A stretch of DNA of 54,206 nucleotides from Paracoccaceae bacterium. GTDB lineage: Bacteria; Pseudomonadota; Alphaproteobacteria; Rhodobacterales; Rhodobacteraceae. The DNA lies in assembly GCA_011389685.1 (NCBI GenBank), contig JAABTV010000021.1:1-54206 (forward strand), read 5' to 3'. How positions within the stretch are numbered: the first letter of the stretch is position 1; every line of letters starts with the position of its first letter. Below are positions 35,963-43,897 of the stretch, piece after piece. Made by a program: the position numbers and the translations under genes. The notes under the pieces are model-generated. The model saw only the letters and a program-made list of their open reading frames with translations, had not been told where the DNA came from and made no database searches.

Positions 35963-36130
35963 CCCGGAACGGCGGCGAAGCCGCCCGGGCAGCACACGGC
36001 CGCCCCCCGGCCGGGTGCTTTTGATGGGTCGCGCTCCGCTTCGGGCAGGGGATGGTGTTGCGGGATAAACTGCCCAACGCTAATGTGGTGAGCACCCGAC
36101 CGCGGCCCTGTGCTGCCCTTTCGTTGGGCA
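35963..36130 (-). repeat. Repeat B, copy 1 (minus orientation)
   Basis: About 168 bp. On the minus strand it reads from CAACGAAAGGGCAGCACAGG to a GCCGCCGTTCCGGG end. It matches 45688-45927 in opposite orientation. The two diverge in the middle, where copy 2 carries an extra ~70 bp. Confidence 0.8.
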
Positions 36131-36247
36131 CCCCTCGATGGTCTTGGCTGCCAGAAAATCAACCAATCCAGAAACGAAGGGTCAATGGGCTCTTGCACCA
36201 ACCCCACCCCACAGGATGGACAGCCCCCCGGGAAACCGCTAGAGATA

Positions 36248-36261
36248 CTTCAAGCTTGAAG
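36248..36261. promoter_or_regulatory. Perfect 14-bp palindrome upstream of kynU (candidate operator)
   Basis: CTTCAAGCTTGAAG ends 13 bp before the kynU ATG. A perfect inverted repeat of this size and composition resembles MarR/OhrR-type operators. The cognate regulator is not in view. Confidence 0.55.
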
Positions 36262-36274
36262 CAATGAGGCCGCT

Positions 36275-37468
36275 ATGACCGATTTCGCCCGCACCAAATC
36301 GCTTTTCCACCTGCCCGAGGGCGTGATCTATCTCGACGGCAACTCGCTTGGTCCGCTGCCCAAGGCGGCGCCCGGGCGCATGCAATCGGTGATGCAGGAC
36401 GAATGGGGCGAGATGCTCATCACCGGCTGGAACAAGGCCGGATGGATGGAGCAACCGACCCGCGTGGGCGACCGGATCGCACGCCTCATCGGGGCCGAGC
36501 CGGGCCATGTGGTGATGGGCGACACGCTCTCGATCAAGGTCTACCAGGCGCTGGCCTCCGCCCTCGACATGCGCCCCGACCGCAAGGTGATCCTGTCGGA
36601 CAGCGGCAATTTCCCCTCCGATCTCTACATGGCCGAAGGGCTGATCAAATCGCTGGGCCGGGGTCATGAATTGCGCGTCGTCGCACCGGAAGAGGTCGAG
36701 GCGCACATCACCGAACAGGTCGCCGTGACGCTGATCACCGAGGTCGATTACCGCACCGGGCGGCTGCATGACATGAAGGCGCTGACCGCAAAGGCCCACG
36801 CGATGGGTGCAATCGCGGTCTGGGATCTCGCCCATACCGCCGGGGCCACGCCGGTCGATGTCGGCGGCGCCAAGGCCGATTTCGCCGTGGGCTGCACCTA
36901 TAAATACCTCAATGGCGGCCCCGGTGCGCCCGCCTTCATCTATGTCGCCCCCCGCCATGCCGAGACCGCGCGCCCGGCGCTTTCGGGCTGGCTTGGCCAT
37001 GACGCGCCCTTTGCCTTCGAGCAAAGCTACCGCCCCGGCGCCGGGATCGAGCGGATGCGCGTCGGCACGCCGCCCGTTCTGGCCATGGCTGCACTGGAAT
37101 CCGCGCTCGATATCTGGGACATGACCACGATGGAGGATATCCGCGCCAGATCGCTCGACCTGACACAGCTTTTCATCGACGAGGTCGAGAAACGCTGCCC
37201 CGATCTCGACCTCGCCACCCCGCGCGCGCCCGAACAGCGCGGCAGCCAGGTCAGCTTCCGCTTTGCCGAAGGTTACGCCGCCATGCAGGCGCTGATCGCG
37301 CGCGGCGTGATCGGCGATTTCCGCGCCCCAGACATCATGCGCTTCGGCTTCACCCCGCTCTATATCGACGAAGGCGACGTGATCGCCGCCGCCGGGATCC
37401 TTCAGGACATCCTGCAAAACCGCCTGTGGGATGCCCCCGAATACAAGGCCCGCGCCCGCGTGACCTGA
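36275..37468 (+). CDS. kynU: Kynureninase
   Basis: 397-residue PLP enzyme cleaving kynurenine to anthranilate and alanine in tryptophan breakdown. The N-terminus VIYLDGNSLGPLPKAAPGRM and the PLP region WDLAHTAGATPVDV are typical, and Lys210 lies in TYKYLNGGPGAPAF. No kynA or kynB gene is nearby. Regulation by the adjacent palindrome is inferred. Confidence 0.95.
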   Translation: MTDFARTKSLFHLPEGVIYLDGNSLGPLPKAAPGRMQSVMQDEWGEMLITGWNKAGWMEQPTRVGDRIARLIGAEPGHVVMGDTLSIKVYQALASALDMRPDRKVILSDSGNFPSDLYMAEGLIKSLGRGHELRVVAPEEVEAHITEQVAVTLITEVDYRTGRLHDMKALTAKAHAMGAIAVWDLAHTAGATPVDVGGAKADFAVGCTYKYLNGGPGAPAFIYVAPRHAETARPALSGWLGHDAPFAFEQSYRPGAGIERMRVGTPPVLAMAALESALDIWDMTTMEDIRARSLDLTQLFIDEVEKRCPDLDLATPRAPEQRGSQVSFRFAEGYAAMQALIARGVIGDFRAPDIMRFGFTPLYIDEGDVIAAAGILQDILQNRLWDAPEYKARARVT

Positions 37469-37649
37469 CCGGCCCACGCCGCGTTCTCGCCTCAATAGCC
37501 CCTGATCCGTCGAAAATTCACCCAGAATCCCCCCCAGTCTCGCCCCAGAGGCACCGTATCCATTCCGGAAACAACCCTGCCAGCAAGGGCAGGACTGGTC
37601 ACCTCCGGCAGCAGAACCGGCAGGCCGACCGAGGATACGGAGCGGATAG

Positions 37650-40112
37650 ATGGCGACGATGGTTTCCGGGCTGGGCGGCCCCGCGGGTTACGGCGAAGGG
37701 GTGTTCTCCTCGACCGGCAAGGCCGCGGGCAACAACGATGACGGCGCGGTCCTCGTCGATGTCTCCTCGGTTTTCGGCCCCTCGGGCATCGACTACTACG
37801 GCAACTCCTATTCCGATCTCTACGTGAACTCGAACGGGGTGATCTCGTTCGGGGCCCCCAACACCGCCTATGCACCCGACCTTGGCGGCACCTCGACCCC
37901 CACGATCGCGCCGTTCTGGTCCGACGTGAACATCAACTCGGGTGGGGAGATCTATTGGGATCTCGACCCGGGCAACAACACCGTCACCGTCACATGGCTC
38001 GATGTCGCGCCCTATTCCGGCAGCGGCACGAATTCGTTTCAGGTCGTGCTGACGTCGACCGGAGACGGCGATTTCACCGCCGAATTCATATATGAGGACA
38101 TCGACTGGACCGATGGCGGCTTTGGCCCGGCCCAGACCGGCTTCACTGATGGCAGCGCCAATGACACGTTTTTCGAAGGGTCGGGCGACAACGCCATCCT
38201 GTCGGATTATGAAAACAACGACTTCGACAATGGCGACCCGGATGGCGCCTACTCGGTCGATTTCTCGAACGGCGCGCCCGATTACACCGATGGCATCGTG
38301 GATGGCACCGGCGCCGGTGAGTTGATCGACAGCGGCTATACCGACCCGGATGGCGATGCCGTTGATGGCGGCTCGGGTGCGGGCCCGCAGGGTGTGGACG
38401 ATTCCGTCATGGCGGGTGGCGGTGATGATACCGTCCATGCCGGCGCGGGTGACGATACCGTGCAGGGCGGCGACGGCGACGACCTGATCTTCGGTGACTA
38501 CGCCAGTCCCCCGACATCCTCGGGCGAATCGCTCGACTGGAGCGCGCAGGGGGGCGACGGCACCAATATTGCGGCCGGTTTCACCCAGAACACCGGCGAC
38601 ATGGACGTTTCCGTCAGCTTTTCCGATGACGGCGACAACAACGCCGTGTTCCAGGTCGAGACCACCGACACCAACCATGTCGGCGCGGGCGAGCCCATGG
38701 CCACCCAGTCGAGCGCCTATCTCTTCGGCAATGGCGACGATGAAACCTCGACCACGCGGATCGATTTCGCAAGCGCCTCCGGCGGGATAAGCGACGAGGT
38801 CGAAAACGTGATCTTCCGGATCAACGACCTCGATTACGGCGCCAACAACCACCGCGACCAGATCACCGTGAACGCTTATGACGCCGCCGGCAACCCGGTG
38901 GCCGTCACGCTCTCACCCGGCACCGGCGACACGCTTTCGGGCAACACCGTGACCGCCGACAGCACGTCGCAAACGGCAGCCGATGAAGCGGGCTCTCTTC
39001 TCGTCGAGATCGCCGGTCCGGTCGCCTCGATCGAAATCAGTTATGCCAATGCCGAGGCCGGCGCGACGGCCACCCATGCGGTCTGGGTCACGGATGTGCA
39101 TTTCGACACCGTTCCCTTGCCCGCCGGAGACGATTCGCTCGATGGCGGCGCGGGCGGCGACACGCTTTTCGGGCAGGAAGGCGACGACACGCTGACCGGC
39201 GGCACCGGGGCGGATGCGCTTTATGGCGGCACCGGCAACGATACGCTCTTCCTCGCCGAGGGTGACAGCGCCGAAGGCGGCGATGGCGAGGATCTCTTCA
39301 TCCTCACCGATCTGGGCGAGCCGGGCAGCGGCAGCATCTTCATCGACGGCGGCACCACCGGCGAGCCGGGCGGGGACACGCTCGACCTCGGCGGCATCGC
39401 CGACCGGACCACGCTGAGCCAGTCCCCTTCGACGCTCGACCCCGACGCCTACAACGGCACGGTCACGCTTCTGGACGGGACCGTCGTCAATTTCTCGAAT
39501 ATCGAGAACATCATCTGCTTCACCCCCGGCACCATGATCGCCACGCCCACGGGCGAGCGCGCGGCCGAGACGCTGCGCCCGGGCGACCAAGTGCTGACCC
39601 GCGACGACGGCCCGCAGCCGCTGGGCTGGACCGGGTGTTCCACCGTGCCGGGCATGGGCAAATTCGCCCCCGTCCGGCTCGATCCCGGGCTGACCGGGGC
39701 GCGCCGCGCGCTCATCGTCTCGCCGCAGCACCGGATGATGATCGCGGACTGGCGCGCCGAACTGCTCTTTGGCGAGGCCGAGGTGTTCGTGCCCGCCATC
39801 CACATGCTCGATTTCGAGGGTGCCGACGCCGCCCCGGCCCCGCAAGTCACCTATATCCACCTCATGTTCGACCGCCACCAGGTGATCTATGCCGAAGGCG
39901 CCGCCAGCGAAAGCTTCCATGCCGCCGATCAAAGCCTCGATGCGCTCGTCCCCGAGGCCCGCGCGGAAATCTTCGCCGCCTATCCCGCGCTGCGCCGCGA
40001 CCTCGCGGCCCACGGCCCGACCGCCCGGCCCTGCCTCAAATCCTACGAATCCCGTGCGCTCCTGACCCGGATGCAAAAGGCCAAACGCACCCTCCACGCG
40101 CTGGCAGCGTGA
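37650..40112 (+). CDS. Secreted NIDO-RTX-Hint domain protein
   Basis: 820-residue, very acidic, cysteine-poor protein without a Sec signal. Order: NIDO-like domain at about 45-190 (DLYVNSNGVISFG, IAPFWSDVN, GGEIYWDL, FQVVLTSTGDGDFTAEFIY); RTX calcium repeats at about 254-283 (GGGDDTVHAGAGDDTVQGG); a beta-rich domain at about 290-485; a second RTX block at about 493-552; and a C-terminal Hint domain from Cys623 (CFTPGTMIATPTG) with SPQHRMMI near 690. RTX repeats imply type I secretion and Ca-dependent folding outside the cell. The Hint domain may self-cleave. No T1SS genes are adjacent. Such proteins are common in roseobacters; function unknown. Confidence 0.9.
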   Translation: MATMVSGLGGPAGYGEGVFSSTGKAAGNNDDGAVLVDVSSVFGPSGIDYYGNSYSDLYVNSNGVISFGAPNTAYAPDLGGTSTPTIAPFWSDVNINSGGEIYWDLDPGNNTVTVTWLDVAPYSGSGTNSFQVVLTSTGDGDFTAEFIYEDIDWTDGGFGPAQTGFTDGSANDTFFEGSGDNAILSDYENNDFDNGDPDGAYSVDFSNGAPDYTDGIVDGTGAGELIDSGYTDPDGDAVDGGSGAGPQGVDDSVMAGGGDDTVHAGAGDDTVQGGDGDDLIFGDYASPPTSSGESLDWSAQGGDGTNIAAGFTQNTGDMDVSVSFSDDGDNNAVFQVETTDTNHVGAGEPMATQSSAYLFGNGDDETSTTRIDFASASGGISDEVENVIFRINDLDYGANNHRDQITVNAYDAAGNPVAVTLSPGTGDTLSGNTVTADSTSQTAADEAGSLLVEIAGPVASIEISYANAEAGATATHAVWVTDVHFDTVPLPAGDDSLDGGAGGDTLFGQEGDDTLTGGTGADALYGGTGNDTLFLAEGDSAEGGDGEDLFILTDLGEPGSGSIFIDGGTTGEPGGDTLDLGGIADRTTLSQSPSTLDPDAYNGTVTLLDGTVVNFSNIENIICFTPGTMIATPTGERAAETLRPGDQVLTRDDGPQPLGWTGCSTVPGMGKFAPVRLDPGLTGARRALIVSPQHRMMIADWRAELLFGEAEVFVPAIHMLDFEGADAAPAPQVTYIHLMFDRHQVIYAEGAASESFHAADQSLDALVPEARAEIFAAYPALRRDLAAHGPTARPCLKSYESRALLTRMQKAKRTLHALAA

Positions 40113-40140
40113 CCGCCGGGGAATGTCCGGTGAGTATAAC

Positions 40141-40236
40141 GGGCAGGCCTCGAGGCACTTTACCGCAAGCCGAACACCTCGAAACCGGCGCGTCCATGCG
40201 CAGCATGGCTCCGCCATTACGGTAAAAGACCTGCCC
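40141..40236. repeat. 96-bp inverted-repeat unit
   Basis: GGGCAGG (40141) and TTTACCG (40159) are matched by CGGTAAA (40220) and CCTGCCC (40230). A small CCATGC-GCA-GCATGG hairpin lies inside (40194-40208). The arms are interrupted, suggesting a decayed palindromic element. Confidence 0.55.
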
Positions 40237-40285
40237 CTATCTGCTGCGAAAGCTGCCCGTCACCCGACCAATCAGGTCTGCGGTC

Positions 40286-40357
40286 GTCCAGCAGTGCGCC
40301 ATTGGTGCAAGCCCAATGGACGTCCAGCAATGCGCCATTGGTGCAAGCCCACTGGAC
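40286..40357. repeat. Tandem pair of 36-bp hairpin units
   Basis: Two units (40286-40321 and 40322-40357) differ at two positions. Each starts GTCCA and ends TGGAC, with an inner TGCGCC-ATT-GGTGCA near-palindrome, so each can fold on itself. There are only two units and no spacers, so this is not CRISPR. Confidence 0.8.
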
Positions 40358-40563
40358 GACGGACAAAACCTGCATTCCCCCTCTCGTCCTATGAATTGAG
40401 CAGTTCCTGTGCGAATGATCTGGTTGTTGCCACGATTCAGGTGTAAGTCGCAACTTTTCTGAAAGCAGACATTGAGGCAATCAAAGCGAAATGTCACTTC
40501 GTCCCGCATGACTGAGCTCCGTGACCGACGGCGTCTGACGAACGGGAACCTTTTGCCAGGCGT

Positions 40564-40691
40564 TATAGCATGTTGCGTCGAATGGGATTCGGCCGACGCC
40601 CAACCAAAGGGCAGCGCTCGCCCAAGGTGCGGGGCGGGCGCTGCCAGGGCTGCAAGCAGCCCGGGCGAAATGAATTCGATCGAGTGCAACA
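40564..40691 (+). repeat. Repeat A, copy 2 (internally shortened)
   Basis: Left end TATAGCATGTTGCG, right end TTCGATCGAGTGCAACA. At 128 bp it lacks about 25 bp of the GC-rich interior present in copies 1 and 3, and its central hairpin carries one mismatch. Confidence 0.85.
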
Positions 40692-40744
40692 GCCTGCTAA
40701 ACACCAGAACCTGCCATGTCCGGCATGTCTGCCCGGGCCAGCCT

Positions 40745-41626
40745 TCAGCCGGCCAGCCGACGGCTGGCGCGGGTCTCGCCCAGCAGCCAGAGGTTGCTCA
40801 CCACCATCGCCCCCAGCACCAGCGCACCGCCAAAGAGAACCCGCGCGCCCGGCTCCTCGCTCAGCACCCACCATACCAAAAGCGGACCGAACACCGCCTC
40901 CAGAAGCAGCAGCAGGCTCACATCCGGCGCCGGGATGTAACGCGGCCCCGTCGCCAGCAGGGCAAACCCCAACGGCACCACCACAAGCCCCAGCAGCGCG
41001 ACCCAGCCGACGCTTGGCCCCGGCACGGCCAGCCCCGGCGCCCACAGCCCCGCCACCAGCCCGCCCAGAAGCGCGGCAAGGCCGAAGGCCGGCACCTGGC
41101 TCACCGCGCGCCGGGCACGCGCCACCGAGAAACACACCGCCAGCGACACCGCCGCCCCCAGCGCCGCGAAATCCCCGTCAAGACTCCCCCCGCCCCGGCC
41201 CAGCGAATCCGACGCGATGATCCCGATCCCCAGCAGCGTCACCGCGATCGTGGTCCAGACCCTCGGCCCGACCCGCTCGCGCAGCACGACCCACGCGATC
41301 AGCGCCGAGAAGATCGGCGAGGTCGCAAGGATCAGAAGCGTGTTGGCCACCTGCGTGTGGGTGATCGAGTAAACGAAACACAGCGACCCCGCGGCAAACA
41401 CCAGCGTGATCACCGCCATCGGCCAGCCGCCGCCGCGCAGCTCGCGCCAAAGCCCGCGCCGATGGATCAGCCCGTAAACCACCAGCGTCGCCAGACCGCT
41501 CAGGACACCGCGCCAGAACGCCACGGTCCAGGTGTCGGCCGCGACCAACCGGATCAACAGGCTGTCGGGCGAGATCACCAGAACCCCGGCAAGGGTGATC
41601 AGAAACCCACACAGATACAGATTCAT
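40745..41626 (-). CDS. EamA-family (DMT) transporter
   Basis: 293 residues, ten helices, two EamA repeats. The second repeat contains TGPRYIPAPDVSLLLLLEAVFGPLLVWWVL. This is strikingly like the protein encoded at 1-781, so the two are close paralogues. It is followed upstream by the small membrane protein and alpha/beta hydrolase genes on the same strand. Substrate unknown. Confidence 0.9.
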   Translation of the reverse strand: MNLYLCGFLITLAGVLVISPDSLLIRLVAADTWTVAFWRGVLSGLATLVVYGLIHRRGLWRELRGGGWPMAVITLVFAAGSLCFVYSITHTQVANTLLILATSPIFSALIAWVVLRERVGPRVWTTIAVTLLGIGIIASDSLGRGGGSLDGDFAALGAAVSLAVCFSVARARRAVSQVPAFGLAALLGGLVAGLWAPGLAVPGPSVGWVALLGLVVVPLGFALLATGPRYIPAPDVSLLLLLEAVFGPLLVWWVLSEEPGARVLFGGALVLGAMVVSNLWLLGETRASRRLAG

Positions 41627-41638
41627 CGCCGTCCCCTC

Positions 41639-41893
41639 TCATCGATCATTGCCCCGGCGATCCTTGCGCCTTTTCTTCCACCAACGCCGGATCGGCCCCA
41701 CATCCGCCGCCGCCACCGCCATGCCCAGCGGGATCATCCAGAACCCGAGGATCGGCAGAAACCCGAGAACCCCGCCCAGGATCAGACCCAGCCCGACCAC
41801 CAGCCGCAACCCCGGCGGGATATGATCGCGGCTCCATGCGCGCACCCGCCGGGCCTGTGCGCGCAGCCGGTTGCGCTCATCCCCGCCCGCCAT
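41639..41893 (-). CDS. Small membrane protein, PGPGW-like
   Basis: 84 residues. A basic N-terminus is followed by hydrophobic segments (LVVGLGLILGGVLGFLPILG and FWMIPLGMAVAAADV) and a very basic tail (RRWWKKRRKDRRGN). It resembles small PGPGW-type transmembrane proteins; function unknown. It starts 3 bp after the alpha/beta hydrolase stop and ends 12 bp before the EamA start, so it is probably co-transcribed with both. Confidence 0.75.
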   Translation of the reverse strand: MAGGDERNRLRAQARRVRAWSRDHIPPGLRLVVGLGLILGGVLGFLPILGFWMIPLGMAVAAADVGPIRRWWKKRRKDRRGNDR

Positions 41894-41896
41894 CGG

Positions 41897-42607
41897 CTAC
41901 TTCAGAACGAAAGGCCGCGCCAGCCACGCCGACAGCGCCGCATTCACCGCCCCGGGCTGCTCGATCACCGGCGCATGACCCGCATCCGCGATGATCTCGA
42001 GATGCGCATCGGGGATCAGTTCGGCCATGAACGTATGCCGCTTGACCGGGGTCAGCCGGTCATGCTCGCCGCACAGCACCAGCGCCGGCACCTTGCACTT
42101 GCGCAGCACCGCCTGGTTGTCCTTGCGCCGCTGCAGCGCCCGCACCTGGCGCAGGAACACCTCCGGCCCCAGCGCCCGCGCCATCTCGGCCATCAGCGCC
42201 ATGACCTCCATCCGCCCGGGCCCCGGCGCGAACGTCTCGGGCCTGAGAAACCCGCGCATCACCTCGTCCAGCTTGCCCGCCTTGACCCCCACGATCATCG
42301 GCTCGTACATCGCCGCGCTTTGCGGCGTTTCGGCCAGCGGGTTGGTGTCCATCAGCGCGATCCGCGTCACCCGGTCGGGCGCGCGGCGCAGCACCTCCAT
42401 CGCGATGATCCCCCCCATCGACAACCCGGCCAGCGCGAATTTCTGCGGCGCCCCGTCAAGGATGGTCGAGGCGATCTCCTCGATCCGCTCGCCGCGCGTC
42501 GCACAGGCCACCGTGACCGAGCGTTCGCGGCTGAACGCCTCGATCTGCGGGGCGTAAAGCCGCGAATCGCACATCATGCCCGGGATCAGAACCAGAGGTT
42601 CCTGCAT
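41897..42607 (-). CDS. Alpha/beta hydrolase
   Basis: 236-residue serine hydrolase fold. Oxyanion region VLIPGMMCD, nucleophile elbow GLSMGG, acid in CGEHDRLTP and His in DAGHAPVIEQP. Substrate unknown, as for many MhpC-like esterases. First gene of the minus-strand set that includes the small membrane protein and the EamA transporter. Confidence 0.9.
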   Translation of the reverse strand: MQEPLVLIPGMMCDSRLYAPQIEAFSRERSVTVACATRGERIEEIASTILDGAPQKFALAGLSMGGIIAMEVLRRAPDRVTRIALMDTNPLAETPQSAAMYEPMIVGVKAGKLDEVMRGFLRPETFAPGPGRMEVMALMAEMARALGPEVFLRQVRALQRRKDNQAVLRKCKVPALVLCGEHDRLTPVKRHTFMAELIPDAHLEIIADAGHAPVIEQPGAVNAALSAWLARPFVLK

Positions 42608-42663
42608 CGAAGAGTCCCTTCCGTGTCAAACTCGCGCCCAACTTGGCAGGCTGGCGCGCCGCG

Positions 42664-43344
42664 TCAACCGCCACGACCGGCTTTCGGCGGGAAACCGGCA
42701 GGCCCTGCCCCCTCGGGCGGAACCAACCCGCGAAACCCCGGAAAATCCGCATAGCGCGCCCGCCGCGCCGTCAGCCCCTCGCCGGGTTCCTCACCGCGCC
42801 GCAACAGCGTCCCCCGCGGCGCGATATAAGACGAGATCACCCGCCACGGTTCGGGCCGCCAAGAGATGTTGAAGGCGCAGAGCCTCGGAAAGAACCACAG
42901 CTCGGAATAGGGCAGATGATCATGGATCCACCACGCCAGGTCACGCCAGTCGCGCCCGGCCTCGTAGTGATCGGCAAACCACGGAATCACCACCGACGCC
43001 CCCGCGATCGCCTCCGCCCCGCGCCCGCGATCCCAGATATGACACTCCTGCGGATGCTCATTGCGCGCACAGTTCAGCCGGTTCTCGTTGCCGAACCGGT
43101 TGAGGCTGGCCGAGCGATAGCCCGAGCGCACCGCCACCCGCCCGAATGTCTCCTCCAGCGGGTCGAGCAGCGCCGCGCAGAACGCCCGCCCGTTTTCGAT
43201 CGCGAGGTCCGGATCGTCGGGAATGTTCCGCAATTCGTGAAAATTGGCGATCTCCGAATAAAGAAACTCGCGCATGTAGAAATAGCGCGACAACCGCACC
43301 CGTCCCAGAGTCTCGAGGCTCCACATGCTGCGCGGCTTGCGCAT
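42664..43344 (-). CDS. Uncharacterised protein, weakly M15 peptidase-like
   Basis: 226 residues, soluble. The segment VAVRSGYRSASLNRFGNE and the later ECHIWDRGRG and LPYSELWFFPRLCAFNISW recall the M15/DD-carboxypeptidase fold. The usual zinc ligands (SxHxxGxAxD, ELHF) are not clearly kept: Trp stands where a His is expected. So it is either inactive or a different fold. Start 43344 follows GGGAGG. Repeat D copy 4 and a string of hairpins lie directly upstream. Confidence 0.7.
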   Translation of the reverse strand: MRKPRSMWSLETLGRVRLSRYFYMREFLYSEIANFHELRNIPDDPDLAIENGRAFCAALLDPLEETFGRVAVRSGYRSASLNRFGNENRLNCARNEHPQECHIWDRGRGAEAIAGASVVIPWFADHYEAGRDWRDLAWWIHDHLPYSELWFFPRLCAFNISWRPEPWRVISSYIAPRGTLLRRGEEPGEGLTARRARYADFPGFRGLVPPEGAGPAGFPPKAGRGG

Positions 43345-43355
43345 CCCGGTCCTCC

Positions 43356-43388
43356 CTTCATCTTGCCCCCAATACTCCGGGGGTGAAG
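43356..43388 (+). repeat. Repeat D, copy 4
   Basis: CTTCATCTTGCCCCCAATAC followed by a CTCC-rich mini-hairpin. It lies 12 bp upstream of the minus-strand gene start, so its complement is in that gene's leader. Confidence 0.7.
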
Positions 43389-43459
43389 GTGACAAGACGC
43401 CCCGCGTCTTGCACCGAGGGGGCAGCGCCCCCTCGTAGGGTGGGTGATTCACCCACCCT
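43388..43459. repeat. String of three hairpins
   Basis: H1 43388-43415: GGTG-bulge-CAAGACG pairs with CGTCTTGCACC. H2 43416-43434: GAGGGGGC-AGC-GCCCCCTC. H3 43437-43459: AGGGTGGGTGA pairs with TCACCCACCCT around a single T, and is related to the GTAGGGTGGG repeat at 2682. They abut with 0 and 2 bp between. They lie between two minus-strand genes. Confidence 0.85.
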
Positions 43460-43465
43460 CCTCCC

Positions 43466-43897
43466 TCAATACCCGCCCCAGCGGAATTCCCCGCGCGCCG
43501 ACAAGGGCGAGAACGGATTCCACGCCACTTCCCAGACATGGCCCTCGGGATCGGCGAAATAGCCCACGACCCCGCCCCAGAACACCTCGCCCGCCTCGCG
43601 CAGCACTTCGCCCCCCGCACCCCGCGCCGCCGCGATGACCTCTGCCACCTCGTCCCTTTTGCGCATGTTGCAGGCCAGCGTCGCCGCCCCGGTGCCCAGC
43701 CGCTCCACCGGCACGCCCATGTCCTCGGCCAGCTTTTCCAGCGGATAAAGCCCCAGGCTCTGCCCGATCAGATCGAACACCACGATCCCTTCGGGGCTGT
43801 CCTCCCGCTGCCAGCCCAGCGCCTCGTAAAACGCCACCGCCCGGGCCATATCCCGCACCCCCAGCGTGATCAGCGATACCCTCTGCTCCATGCTCAC
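43466..43897 (-). CDS. VOC (glyoxalase/dioxygenase-superfamily) protein
   Basis: 143 residues with two beta-alpha-beta-beta-beta units (VSLITLGVRDMARAVAFYEALGW; later GVVGYFADPEGHVWEVAWNP with the closing metal Glu). Could be a glyoxalase-like or bleomycin-resistance-like binding protein; activity not predictable. It starts in a 4-bp overlap with the hydrolase stop upstream. Confidence 0.9.
   Translation of the reverse strand: MSMEQRVSLITLGVRDMARAVAFYEALGWQREDSPEGIVVFDLIGQSLGLYPLEKLAEDMGVPVERLGTGAATLACNMRKRDEVAEVIAAARGAGGEVLREAGEVFWGGVVGYFADPEGHVWEVAWNPFSPLSARGEFRWGGY

Larger units (their letters stand above)
35937..36274. other. Intergenic OsmC/kynU interval
   Basis: 338 bp without a gene. 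It is half filled by repeat B copy 1. The remainder (36131-36274) holds the kynU leader with the palindrome at 36248-36261. Confidence 0.65.
40113..40744. other. Largest gene-free interval: repeats and decayed DNA
   Basis: 632 bp with no credible gene and lower GC in its middle (40380-40560). From left to right it holds a 96-bp inverted repeat, a tandem pair of 36-bp units, an unassigned AT-richer stretch and repeat A copy 2. It looks like a site that has collected small mobile or decayed sequences. Confidence 0.7.

Noticed and set aside
40286..40357. CRISPR-like repeat
   Set aside because: Two abutting 36-bp units with no spacers and no cas genes; a simple tandem duplication.
40472..42754. 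760-codon plus-strand open frame
   Set aside because: Runs through repeat A and antisense to three minus-strand genes; rich in His/Arg/Pro with no domain.
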